Positions 42,941 through 51,610 of a stretch of 64,000 nucleotides of DNA are shown piece after piece. Source of the DNA: JBGSYN01 sp041750975 (GTDB lineage: Bacteria; Pseudomonadota; Alphaproteobacteria; Geminicoccales; Geminicoccaceae); NCBI GenBank assembly GCA_041750975.1, contig JBGSYN010000256.1:1-64000 (forward strand). The letters are read 5' to 3'. The stretch's first letter is position 1, and each line of letters opens with the position of its first letter. The position numbers and the translations under genes were made by a program. The notes beneath the pieces were generated by a model. The model did no database searches and was not told the DNA's origin. It worked only from the letters and a program-made list of their open reading frames with translations.

Positions 42941-43969
42941 TCACTGAGGCTGACGGAGAACACAATATCTGAGGGATCGGCCGACGAGCTGATTGAGGAT
43001 GCCTTCGCGCACACCGCGATCGGCGACATAAAGCCGACTGACCGGCCAGACCTGATGGATCGCCTCAAGTATGGCGCATCCGGCGATGACCAAATCGGCT
43101 CGGCCGTAACCGATGCAGGGATGCGCCGCGCGCGCCTGATTGTCCAGCTGCCGCAGTCGCTCACCGACCGCAGCTATTGCCGCATACGAGAGTGAAAGGC
43201 CATCGACTTTGCGTCGGTCATAACGTTTCAAACCAAGGTGCACGGCAGCCAGCGTGGTCACGGTTCCGGATGTGCCCAGCATCTGGACATTTCGACTCGA
43301 ATCCGTGCAAATTCGTGCCACCCCTCGAATATTGGTGAGAAGGCCGAGCACGTGTTCGACCATGAGTGGATAGGTCTCCAGGGACAGATTGCGTCCGAAC
43401 GCCTCCGAAAGCGTCACCACACCCGCCGGGATCGAAAAGCTATGACCTGGCTCACGGCCAAAGCTCGGATCATCGCGATCGAGCCACATGACCTCGGTAC
43501 TGCCACCGCCGATATCCAGCATCATCAGTTGATCGGCTTCCTCTTCGACCAACGGCAGGCAGCCGAGCATAGCCAATCGGGCCTCCTGCTCATGCGGCAA
43601 CAGCTCGAGCTCGATCCCGGTGACCCGTTTGACCCGCCGCATGAATTCGTCGCCGTTCTCGGCGCGCCGGCAAGCTTCGGTCGCAACACATCGGCGAAGC
43701 TCTACCTCGTGTCGATCCATCAACCGCGCACAAACCTTGAGCGCCGACAAGGTCCGCGACATGGCGCGCTCACTGAGCCGATTGGTCCGCACCAGGCCCT
43801 CACCGAGCCGGACAATGCGAGAAAAGCTATCGACAATGCTGAAGCCGCCTTCCAGAGGATCGGCAATCAACAACCGGCAGTTATTCGTGCCGAGATCCAG
43901 AGCTGCAAGCCTGGGCGGACGCCGTGGCGGATGCCTCCCCTTCCAATCTTCTTGCGCGAGCTGCAGCAT
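42941..43969 (-). CDS. Ppx/GppA family phosphatase
   Basis: 342 residues. The sugar kinase/actin-like fold shows LAALDLGTNNCRLLIAD, ATEACRRAENG, LDIGGGSTEVMW and LGTSGTVTTLAAVHLG. Family members hydrolyse polyphosphate or pppGpp; which one cannot be read here. It has no C-terminal HD domain, so it is the short form. It heads the leftward rlmE, TPR-SPOR group. Confidence 0.93.
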   Translation of the reverse strand: MLQLAQEDWKGRHPPRRPPRLAALDLGTNNCRLLIADPLEGGFSIVDSFSRIVRLGEGLVRTNRLSERAMSRTLSALKVCARLMDRHEVELRRCVATEACRRAENGDEFMRRVKRVTGIELELLPHEQEARLAMLGCLPLVEEEADQLMMLDIGGGSTEVMWLDRDDPSFGREPGHSFSIPAGVVTLSEAFGRNLSLETYPLMVEHVLGLLTNIRGVARICTDSSRNVQMLGTSGTVTTLAAVHLGLKRYDRRKVDGLSLSYAAIAAVGERLRQLDNQARAAHPCIGYGRADLVIAGCAILEAIHQVWPVSRLYVADRGVREGILNQLVGRSLRYCVLRQPQ

Positions 43970-44933
43970 GGTTATGATTTCGGGTGCAGTTTAGTCGAGT
44001 TCCCTCAGCTTGCTGATTTTAACCACGACCCGATGACGCGCAAGGGCTTTTCGCCAAGAGGTAGGGCAGGCGGTGTCAACGGGGCACCAGTCGGTCGACG
44101 CAACCAAATTGTCCGAATTACCATTCTGAATAATTATTGTTAGCAAATTATAGTGACGCTTTGGGTGACCACCAATATATCCTCGCCAAAGGCCTGCGGA
44201 AGAGCATGCACCATGTCGAATGCAAATGCGGCTTCTTATCTGTGGTCGAACGCAGCCGGACGAATTTCCGCAAGTTGAGTGAACGCCAACTCACGGAGAA
44301 AGAGCAAGAAGTCTGCAAGGCGGTCCCGGAAACCATGGACTTATCCCGACATGGTTCTCGGATCTTTTGGCCATGCCGCCGAGGGCCTGGTCGAGAAAGC
44401 CTTGGCGGGGCTGCAAAAAGATTTCCGCCATTATTCACATGCTGAGCAACAGCTTCGTTCATTTGCCCTGGGCGTCATTCCTGCGATCAAGCGATTTCGA
44501 CAACCCCATCGAAGCCGCGTCTGCAATTTGTCAAAGGCCGGCCCCCGCACTTCCACATCCGTTGATAGTCGGCCGTTGTGGGTACGGAATTCGATGATTA
44601 GACATCCGTCTCCGCTTGCGGTTCTGCCGCTTGCGGTATTATGGGTCAGGCGTTCGACTGCGAGAGCTCATTGCTGACCGGCTGGTCCAGGTAGGGCGCA
44701 TGACCCCCAGCCGATTGCCTCCGGTCAACGCGCGCTACGCGCCAAACCCGAATTTCCCGTGAAATTCTGGTCATGGCCATATGAGCAGCGGTGCCTGGGT
44801 CCCCTCTGCGAACAGGGGTTGGTTCCACCGCTCAGGCTTCCTAGGTATCGTTAGCTCGCCGCCCTTGGCTGGACCTAAGATTTAAGGCCTGTTTTTTGCT
44901 AAGTTTGAACAACGAAGAAATGAGCCGGACGAA
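43970..44933. other. Gene-poor stretch of about 960 bases
   Basis: No reading frame here has both a good start signal and recognisable homology. The best candidate starts at ATG 44213 (SNANAASYLWSNAAGRISAS), meets a TGA at 44276 and continues in the same frame to 44677; it could be a decayed gene. Near 44710-44860 are small hairpins (GCGCG CTA CGCGC; CCCCT...AGGGG). A T-run after an imperfect stem at about 44868-44897 may end a transcript from the left. No rRNA or tRNA is seen. Confidence 0.5.
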
Positions 44934-45950
44934 TTGATCGAGACTGATCTTATCATTGTGGGTGCGGGTCCCGTTGGCCTGTTCGCCGTATTCGAAGCAG
45001 GACTCCTGGGCCTTAACTGTCACCTGGTCGATAATCTGGATAAGGTCGGAGGTCAATGCGCCGAACTTTATCCGGACAAGCCGATCTATGACATCCCGGG
45101 ATTGCCGCGCTGCCTGGGGCAGGAATTGGTCGACCGGTTGATCGAACAATGTCGCCCCTTCGATCCGCAGTTCCATCTGAACCAGCAGGCGCAATCCTTG
45201 GCACGGCAAGACGACGGCAGATGGAAACTTGTGACGACCGCCGATACGGAGTTGATTGCACCTGCCATTGCTATCGCTGCAGGTGCCGGCAGTTTCGTGC
45301 CGCGACGGATCCCGTTACCGGGGGCCGAGGACTTCGACGGTCATTCTCTCTTCTACGCGGTACGCAAACGAGAGGCGTTTCGTGGCAAAAATCTTGTGAT
45401 CGCCGGCGGCGGCGACTCGGCGTTGGACTGGCTTTTGAGCCTGCAGCCCATCGCAGCGTCGGTAACCCTGCTGCATCGGCGCGACGAATTCCGCGCAGCA
45501 CCGGACTCCGTCGCCAAAATGCGCGCGCTCGAGGCCAATGGGCAAATCCAACTGTGCATCGGCCAGATATCGGGTCTCGAGGGAAGCGGCAATCGGCTGA
45601 GCGGGATCAGGATCAAAAACGCCGGTGCCGAGGAAATGGTCCCTTGCGATACTGTCCTCGCGTTTTTCGGCTTGAAGATGGATCTTGGCCCGATCGCCGG
45701 CTGGGGCCTGAATCTGGAACGGAATCTGATTCCCGTTGACACTGAAGCATTCGAGACAAACGTCCCGGGGTTGTTTGCAATCGGCGATGTCGCAACCTAT
45801 CCAGGCAAATTGAAACTGATACTTTCCGGCTTTCATGAAGGCGCATTGATGTGCCAGAAGGTCTTCAAATACTGCCGTCCCGAGGAACGTATGGTGTTTC
45901 GCTACACCACCTCGTCATCCGATCTGCACAAAAAACTGGGCGTTGCCTGA
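44934..45950 (+). CDS. Ferredoxin-NADP+ reductase, thioredoxin-reductase-like
   Basis: 338 residues from TTG 44934. FAD-binding GAGPVGLFAVFEAG at the N-terminus, NADPH-binding VIAGGGDSALDWLLSL in the middle and GLFAIGDVATYPGKLKLILSGFHEGA at the end follow the TrxR fold, but the redox-active CxxC of thioredoxin reductases is missing, which is the mark of the TrxR-type FNR. It moves electrons from NADPH to ferredoxin. The ferredoxin gene begins 1 base after its stop, so the pair is one unit. Confidence 0.93.
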   Translation: MIETDLIIVGAGPVGLFAVFEAGLLGLNCHLVDNLDKVGGQCAELYPDKPIYDIPGLPRCLGQELVDRLIEQCRPFDPQFHLNQQAQSLARQDDGRWKLVTTADTELIAPAIAIAAGAGSFVPRRIPLPGAEDFDGHSLFYAVRKREAFRGKNLVIAGGGDSALDWLLSLQPIAASVTLLHRRDEFRAAPDSVAKMRALEANGQIQLCIGQISGLEGSGNRLSGIRIKNAGAEEMVPCDTVLAFFGLKMDLGPIAGWGLNLERNLIPVDTEAFETNVPGLFAIGDVATYPGKLKLILSGFHEGALMCQKVFKYCRPEERMVFRYTTSSSDLHKKLGVA

Positions 45951-45951
45951 T

Positions 45952-46266
45952 ATGCCGAAAATCCACGTCACCGACCGAGAAGGAGAAACGCACGCCCTCG
46001 ATGGCGTGGTCGGCTGGTCGGTCATGGAAATCATTCGCGAGAACGATCTGCCGATCGAGGCCGCCTGCGGTGGATGTTGTGCCTGTGCCACATGTCACAT
46101 TTATGTCGATGAGGCGTGGCTCGGCAAATTGGATGCACCGGAGTCGGATGAGAATTTGATGCTGGATGAGGCGTTTGAAGTCGCGGAGAATTCCCGTCTG
46201 GGCTGTCAGATCCGCTTCACCGATGCGATGGACGGCATGAAGGTCACCCTCGCCCCTGAATTCTGA
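45952..46266 (+). CDS. [2Fe-2S] ferredoxin (adrenodoxin type)
   Basis: 104 residues from ATG 45952. Cluster ligands are C39, C45 and C48 (CGGCCACATC, spaced C-x5-C-x2-C) and C85 (LGCQIR). The extra cysteines C42 and C43 inside the loop are not ligands in known members. It receives electrons from the adjacent reductase and could feed the P450 at 6163 or iron-sulfur assembly. A terminator follows at 46301. Confidence 0.95.
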   Translation: MPKIHVTDREGETHALDGVVGWSVMEIIRENDLPIEAACGGCCACATCHIYVDEAWLGKLDAPESDENLMLDEAFEVAENSRLGCQIRFTDAMDGMKVTLAPEF

Positions 46267-46300
46267 ATCGGCACTTCAAGGGAATTCTTGTGTAAGCCGA

Positions 46301-46321
46301 CCTGCAAAATGCAGGGTTTTT
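46301..46321 (+). terminator. Intrinsic terminator after the ferredoxin gene
   Basis: CCTGCA (46301-46306), loop AAA, TGCAGG (46310-46315), then G and five T. It ends the FNR-ferredoxin transcript 35 bases after the stop codon. Confidence 0.85.
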
Positions 46322-46401
46322 CAACGATAACTGGAACCAAACGCCCGCCGCGAATATGAACAGTTTGGAACGCAAACCAGCTTTTCTGACAAAAGGGAAT
46401 T

Positions 46402-46857
46402 CTATAGCCGGGTGTCGCTCGATGACGCCTTTCGCTCATAACGAATGAGCACCGTCTCACTGGCTGCTGCATCGTTTGCCTTGCCTGTTACATACTTTCG
46501 CTGAGCAGCTTCGCGCTTGGATAGCTTTTCGAAGCGCTTTGTCTCTCGAAAATGCTCAAGAAGCTGCAAGTGTGTTTTCTCGATTTTCTTGGCCAAATTT
46601 TCAACGTGTTGGTCGCATTCCCGCCTCTTTTGCCGTTCCTTGTCGATATACGGATCGAGCCGGTACACGCCGCTTTCATTGCCTCGGTCCCGAAGGATCG
46701 ATGCGAACTCGGCGGCAAGCAGTGTCTCGCCAGTAGCCGAGCCGGCAATCAAGGCGGATTGACGATCTAGCTGCTGTTCAAGCTGTTGCAGGCAACTGCG
46801 GAGCTCGGCGCGTTTCAAATCCGCCAGCAGGCGATAAGCACGACCATGCTGCTTCAT
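46402..46857 (-). CDS. fliJ: Flagellar export chaperone/stalk protein FliJ
   Basis: 151 residues, nearly all charged helix with coiled-coil pattern (about 10-125), as expected for FliJ, the stalk of the flagellar type III ATPase. Sequence conservation is low in this family; the ATGA overlap with fliI fixes the assignment. It is the last gene of the fliI-fliJ pair. Confidence 0.85.
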   Translation of the reverse strand: MKQHGRAYRLLADLKRAELRSCLQQLEQQLDRQSALIAGSATGETLLAAEFASILRDRGNESGVYRLDPYIDKERQKRRECDQHVENLAKKIEKTHLQLLEHFRETKRFEKLSKREAAQRKYVTGKANDAAASETVLIRYERKASSSDTRL

Positions 46858-48323
46858 GCAGCAGCCAGATCTGTGGCAGCGGTCGAAACCGGGTTTTCGG
46901 GAATAGCAAGTGCCAACGCTGCTTCGAGTTGCTCACGCGCATGCTCAAGCGACACGATTGTATCGGGATCCTGGGCGAGAATCCCCTCAAGTCCCGCTCT
47001 TGCACGAATGGCCGCGTCGATCCTGGGATTGGCACCCGATCGATAGGCGCCGAGTTCGATCAACTCGGCCATTTGCGCATAGTCATGCAACAGTTCTCGG
47101 GCTTTGGACACTAGCGGACGCTCGTCCTCCGAATAACATGCGGGTGCCGTGCGAGAGACGCTTTTGAGGACGTTGATAGCCGGAAACCGGCCAGCTTCGG
47201 CAATATCTCGATCGAGATGGATATGGCCGTCGACAATGCCACGAACGGCATCGGTGATGGGTTCGTTGGTATCGTCGCCGTCCACGAGAACATTGAAGAA
47301 TGCCGTGATCGAGCCCGCCCCTTCGCCTGGACCCGCACGCTCGAGCAGTCTTGGCAGTTCGGCAAAGACGCCGGCCGGGTAGCCCCGAGCGGTTGGGGCT
47401 TCGCCTGCCGCCAGACGTATCTCACGCAGCGCCATGGCAAATCGTGTAATGCTGTCGAGAAGACACAATACTCTGGCCCCCTGATCCCTGAAATACTCGG
47501 CGATCGTCAGGGTAAGATAGGCTGCGCGCCGCCGAACCAGGGCAGGCGCGTCAGCAGTTGCCGCAATGACGACGCTGCGCGCCAGGCCGTCCTTGCCAAG
47601 TGACTTTTCGAGGAACTCATTGAGTTCGCGGCCACGCTCACCGATCAGACCAACCACCATGACATCGGCTTCGGCCCCCTTGGCTATCATCGACATCAAC
47701 GTCGATTTTCCCACTCCCGAACCGGCAAAGATGCCGAGACGCTGACCGAGACAGCAAGGCGTAAAAAGGTCGATCGCACGGACGCCGACGGGCAACCGGC
47801 TTTCGACCAGGCGGCGGCGATGTGCTGCAAGGCCCGTCTGCATCAGACGATAGGGTTTGTTGCCGTGTAGCGGCGGCATCAGGTTGTCCAGAGGGGCCGC
47901 CATCGCATCGATCACGCGTCCCCGCCAGGACATATCGGGATAGACATTTTGCCGTCCGGGCTCGAGCCGCACCGGAGCGCCAAAAGCGACACCGTCAACG
48001 TCGCCATAGGCCAGAAGCAGGGCGTGATCGGCGCCGAAACCCACGACCTCGGCGAGGATTTCAGTGCCGGTCACCGCGGCAATGTCGGCGCCAGCAGGGA
48101 GCGCCTTATCGTGCCAACGGGGGCCCAGCCTTCCCGACTGATGAGGAATAGAGCAAAGATCGCCCATCCCGACGACGCCATTGAGCCCTTCACATCGAAC
48201 CAGATTGTCACGAAGCCCCGTGACGGCGCCGAACATAGAGTGCCGCGGACGATGCCGCAGGGTTGCGAGATCGCCTCGCAGGGAATCCAGAATCGACGGC
48301 GGAACAGACGAGGCACTGATCAT
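46854..48323 (-). CDS. fliI: Flagellum-specific ATP synthase FliI
   Basis: 489 residues from ATG 48323. Walker A is AGSGVGKST (200-208), followed by GLIGERGRELNEF, CLLDSITRFAMALREI and SGANPRIDAAI. It powers export of flagellar subunits through the type III apparatus as a hexamer with FliJ as stalk. It diverges from ctrA; a CtrA box lies 94 bases upstream. Confidence 0.96.
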   Translation of the reverse strand: MISASSVPPSILDSLRGDLATLRHRPRHSMFGAVTGLRDNLVRCEGLNGVVGMGDLCSIPHQSGRLGPRWHDKALPAGADIAAVTGTEILAEVVGFGADHALLLAYGDVDGVAFGAPVRLEPGRQNVYPDMSWRGRVIDAMAAPLDNLMPPLHGNKPYRLMQTGLAAHRRRLVESRLPVGVRAIDLFTPCCLGQRLGIFAGSGVGKSTLMSMIAKGAEADVMVVGLIGERGRELNEFLEKSLGKDGLARSVVIAATADAPALVRRRAAYLTLTIAEYFRDQGARVLCLLDSITRFAMALREIRLAAGEAPTARGYPAGVFAELPRLLERAGPGEGAGSITAFFNVLVDGDDTNEPITDAVRGIVDGHIHLDRDIAEAGRFPAINVLKSVSRTAPACYSEDERPLVSKARELLHDYAQMAELIELGAYRSGANPRIDAAIRARAGLEGILAQDPDTIVSLEHAREQLEAALALAIPENPVSTAATDLAAA

Positions 48324-48416
48324 GCCCACAGTTTTAGTCGACCAATCCTTAAGGAATGATTGCACGATCACAGGACAGATTTTGTCCTTGGGAGGAATGC
48401 AACAAAACCAAGGGCA

Positions 48417-48431
48417 TTAAGACTTGCTTAA
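48417..48431. promoter_or_regulatory. CtrA box between fliI and ctrA
   Basis: TTAA-GACTTGC-TTAA, a perfect TTAA-N7-TTAA site, 98 bases before ctrA and 94 bases before fliI. Another TTAA lies at 48443-48446 and one at 48349-48352. It fits autoregulation of ctrA and CtrA control of fliI-fliJ. Confidence 0.7.
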
Positions 48432-48529
48432 GGAAGGATCGCTTAAGGTTCCATTACGACGAAGGCCAGATGAGCCGGACCGGTCACCAAGCTGGGACAG
48501 GTCGGCAGTCATCTCGAGTGGAGTTTGGT

Positions 48530-49279
48530 ATGCGTGCATTGGTGATCGAGGACGATCCGGTTTCGGCAAGGCTGATCGAGGCCGCCCTGCGGAGTGAGAA
48601 TATCGTCTTTGAGCCCACTGATCGTGGCGAAGATGGTATCGAGCTTGCCAAGCTTTACGATTTCGACATCATCGTGCTTGATCTCGGGCTGCCCGATATG
48701 GATGGGTATGATGTCGTGCGTCGCCTGCGGACCGCCCGGATCGAAACGCCTGTGCTCATTCTTTCCGGCGCCGGTGAGATCACCGACAAGGTACGCGGCC
48801 TGACCAGTGGCGCTGACGACTACATCACAAAGCCATTCAACCGGGCCGAATTCCTGGCGCGTATCCAGGCTATCGTTCGGCGTTCGAAGGGCCACTCGGA
48901 TTCGGTCATCAAGACCGGTAAGCTGACGGTCAATATGGATGCGCGTTCGGTCGAGGTTGCAGGCCAGCGGCTGCATGTCACCGGCAAGGAATACGCCATT
49001 CTGGAGCTGCTTTCGCTTCGCAAGGGCACGACGCTGACCAAAGAGATGTTTCTCGACCATCTCTATGGCGGGATGGACGAGCCCGAACTCAAGATCATCG
49101 ATGTTTTCATCTGCAAGCTTCGCAAAAAGATCTCGAACGCTTCAGGCGGTGCGCATTATATCGAAACGGTCTGGGGCCGGGGCTATGTTCTCAAGGAGCC
49201 GGAGAGCGCGGCCAATCAGGCGGACGCAACGGATAAGGGCGAGCCACCGACGGTTTATCGAGAACGCGCCGTCGCTTGA
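48530..49279 (+). CDS. ctrA: Cell-cycle response regulator CtrA
   Basis: 249 residues from ATG 48530, with ggag 8 bases upstream. The receiver domain has the acidic pocket IEDDP and the phosphoacceptor D51 (IIVLDLGLPDMDGYDVVRRL), then SGADDYITKPFN. The OmpR-type winged helix (about 125-225) includes ELLSLRKGTTLTKEMFLDHL and DEPELKIIDVFICKLRKK, matching CtrA. Phosphorylated CtrA activates flagellar, pilus and division genes at TTAA-N7-TTAA. The C-terminal tail (after about 228) is a little longer than in Caulobacter and ends in VA rather than the degron AA. Confidence 0.96.
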   Translation: MRALVIEDDPVSARLIEAALRSENIVFEPTDRGEDGIELAKLYDFDIIVLDLGLPDMDGYDVVRRLRTARIETPVLILSGAGEITDKVRGLTSGADDYITKPFNRAEFLARIQAIVRRSKGHSDSVIKTGKLTVNMDARSVEVAGQRLHVTGKEYAILELLSLRKGTTLTKEMFLDHLYGGMDEPELKIIDVFICKLRKKISNASGGAHYIETVWGRGYVLKEPESAANQADATDKGEPPTVYRERAVA

Positions 49280-49439
49280 GGATTGCTGCAACGCCGACCC
49301 GATATTGTTCAACGTGCCGAACGACTAGCACTATCATGTTAATGGGCCGGTGAAGCACCGACGCAAGATGATCGCCCCACAGTCGGGCGCCGATATCCGG
49401 CCATGTCATCCAAACCCGGACTCGCTATCGGTTCCGTGG

Positions 49440-49718
49440 TCAACGCAGATATTGGCGGGAAAGATTCTGCACAAAGAGCAAGGCCAAGATTAAAACGATC
49501 GGTGAGATGTCAATCCCCCCAAGATTGGGCAGAATATTCCGGATGGGGCGTAGCGCCGGCTCTGTGATTTTGTAGAGAAAATCTCCGATTACATAGACGA
49601 TGCGATTACCCGTGTTGACGACGTTGAATGCGACCAGCCAATGAAGAATGACTGAAGCAATCAGCAAATAGATATAGAGCTGCGATACCGTGATAATTAG
49701 CTCGGAGAGCGCATACAT
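49440..49718 (-). CDS. YggT family membrane protein
   Basis: 92 residues, two hydrophobic segments (IYLLIASVILHWLVAFNVV; GIDISPIVLILALLFVQNL) joined by a loop with ITEPALRPIRNILPNLGG, the YggT signature. The family is linked to osmotic stress and cell division but has no firm function. It has no close neighbour on its strand. Confidence 0.93.
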   Translation of the reverse strand: MYALSELIITVSQLYIYLLIASVILHWLVAFNVVNTGNRIVYVIGDFLYKITEPALRPIRNILPNLGGIDISPIVLILALLFVQNLSRQYLR

Positions 49719-49869
49719 TGTGCTTGGGAACCCTGGTTCATCAAAACGGGAATTGCCACACTTTCTGAGGGGAGCCGGAGACAGAACCCGCTCCCGGATC
49801 GCTCAGACCGGAGCAATCGACGGGCGGAGCAATATCACGGAGATGGCGGGTCCGACTAGACCCTCACCC

Positions 49870-49898
49870 TTGACACTCATCGCCACACTCCGCATACA
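49870..49898 (+). promoter_or_regulatory. Possible sigma70 promoter for tRNA-Ala
   Basis: TTGACA (49870-49875), 17 bases, then CATACA (49893-49898), about 30 bases before the tRNA. The -35 element is perfect and the -10 weak. The spacing and position suit the tRNA gene. Confidence 0.45.
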
Positions 49899-49927
49899 CC
49901 CTGCCGCATCTGCATGATCCTACCCGT

Positions 49928-50003
49928 GGGGCCGTAGCTCAGTTGGGAGAGCGCTTGAATCGCACTCAAGAGGTCGTGGGTTCGACTCCCATCGGCTCCA
50001 CCA
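49928..50003 (+). tRNA. tRNA-Ala, anticodon CGC
   Basis: 76 bases including an encoded CCA. Acceptor stem GGGGCCG pairs with CGGCTCC, the D arm is GCTCAGTTGGGAGAGC, the anticodon stem is CTTGA/TCAAG around ATCGCAC with anticodon CGC (reads GCG), and the T arm GTGGGTTCGACTCCCAT has the TTC motif. No integrase or duplicated tRNA end is seen nearby. Confidence 0.95.
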
Positions 50004-51492
50004 GCTACCAGCCATTTATGGCGATAAAACAGTTACTTAGCATTCGATCATGGTCGCGGTTCCCACATCGACCATCGGTTTTCGAAAACAGACTGGGTGT
50101 CTGTCATCGGTATCAGGAGCCCATCGCCTCGGTGCCGGTATCTGATGCCGCCGACGCCGCCCGACAGAACTTGATAGTTTCCCCGACGGTCAGTTCGGCG
50201 ATACAGTGTTCTTGAGCATGCTGGTTTCTCCCTTGCCCTCGGGATTGCAGCCTGACGTCCCATTCCCAGCCACCGCGCTCTTTCAGTGCACGGGCTAATT
50301 CAACGCTTCGTGGGCAATGTGGATCTCGTTGCTTTGAATGAGGGTCCGCGCGCTGACGCTCTTCATTGATGCCCGGTCCCTCGGCCCTTTTTTGAAGGAT
50401 CGGGCATGTATTGCGTGTTGTCAGGCGCGATCGCACGCCGCGATTTTCGGCCGGCTGTCGGAACAAAGCGGGTGCGATGGAGCATTTCGCGGACATTGCG
50501 TCCCACCGCTTTCTCTTCGACGCCAGGCAATGCCTCTGCAATTGCTCAGATTGCGCTTAAACGACAATTGCTTGCATCAGCCACCTCGATCGCGATCGCG
50601 ATCGTTAACAGCAATTTGAGCATGCGTTGCTCTCTCAACCAATCAAGGCTGGCGGCCCACGTTCATTGGCGTCCTAACCTTCTTCATATCGCGCGTGCCC
50701 GCCACAAGAGGTTTGGTCGAGCCATTTCCAGAGCGACCAAGGCAGTATAGCAAGGTCGTTAGATCGATGTGCGTTCAGGCGTTCGATTGCGAAAGGCTCC
50801 CCGGACTCAGAGAACACGGGTTCCTTGTTCATCGCCCGGCACTCCGGATGTCACAAGCGGTTCAGCCAAACATCGCTTGGCCTGACTTCAGCTTTGTTTC
50901 CCGCAAACTCAGCGTCTTTTCTGCCTAATCGCCGGCAGTCAATTCCGTCGAAGTCGCGATCTCGCGTATCGGCAAGGATCTGCGCACCCAGCGCGGCCCT
51001 GTCGGCACTGTCTTGAAGCGCTACTGGACGTACCTCTTCCGAATGCACTTGGCATCCGTCAACAGATATTGGTCGAGCCAGGAATGGTCGCGCCTAGGCC
51101 GTCCAGATACGCGCAGAAATAGTCACGCGGCATTTCAGTTTGAAGACAAGAATTTAGAGAATTGCTGCGAAGCCCACCCCAGCGATGGCTTCGCCACCAT
51201 GAGATCCTGCGGTCGAAAGTGGGACGTAGATAGACATCGCATTTCCAAATATGGACATTGAATAGCGAAAACGACGCCCCTTCCCAATCGTCGGCTTCCT
51301 CGCCCGATGATAGCTTTCCCCAGGCTGTGGCCATCGTCTTACCTCGATCACTGTCCGCTTGCCGTTGCTCCCGAATAAGGGCCGTCGGAAAGACCCCTCG
51401 TCCATGGCCGCCAGGACGGGGCCCCTTTTAAGTCATCGAGATAGCCCGGAAACGCGGGCAATACTGACGACACGCCATGGTTGAAATTTCTA
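50004..51492. other. Gene-poor stretch of about 1.5 kb after tRNA-Ala
   Basis: No frame here shows codon patterns or motifs like its neighbours, and no protein is recognised. It carries several medium frames on both strands with odd composition, and base composition more A+T-rich than the flanks. It may hold remains of an inserted element or of decayed genes, but I see no terminal inverted repeats, transposase motif or copy of the tRNA 3' end. Confidence 0.5.
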
Positions 51493-51521
51493 TTGACATA
51501 AGTTTAGTAGAAAAGTTTAGT
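51493..51521 (+). promoter_or_regulatory. Probable promoter of the ABC-Dha operon
   Basis: TTGACA (51493-51498), 17 bases, then TTTAGT (51516-51521). It lies about 90 bases before the binding-protein start in a notably A+T-rich patch. The -10 matches four of six consensus bases. Confidence 0.5.
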
Positions 51522-51522
51522 A
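51500..51522. repeat. Direct repeat overlapping the operon promoter
   Basis: AAGTTTAGTA occurs at 51500-51509 and again at 51513-51522, a 13-base period inside the promoter spacer and -10 element. Such paired repeats suit an operator for a local regulator; the helix-turn-helix protein at 60121 is a candidate. Confidence 0.5.
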
Positions 51523-51610
51523 AGGTTTATTGGCAGCGTCGCTGTCGAGCTATAGTGATATGCTTCGCAACGCATGCGGGGCCAAAATTGGTCAGGGAGA
51601 CATCAAGATC

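Noticed and set aside
44641..44870. Possible structured RNA (SRP, 6S or riboswitch) upstream of the ferredoxin reductase
   Set aside because: Small hairpins are present but none of the conserved cores of those RNAs could be recognised.
48356..48529. N-terminal extension of CtrA by 58 residues
   Set aside because: Receiver domains begin at MRALVIEDD; the extension covers the CtrA box and has no homology.
50338..51405. Several 60-114 residue frames on both strands, considered as transposase remains
   Set aside because: No DDE or HTH motif, no terminal inverted repeats and no agreement among frames; kept only as a gene-poor stretch.
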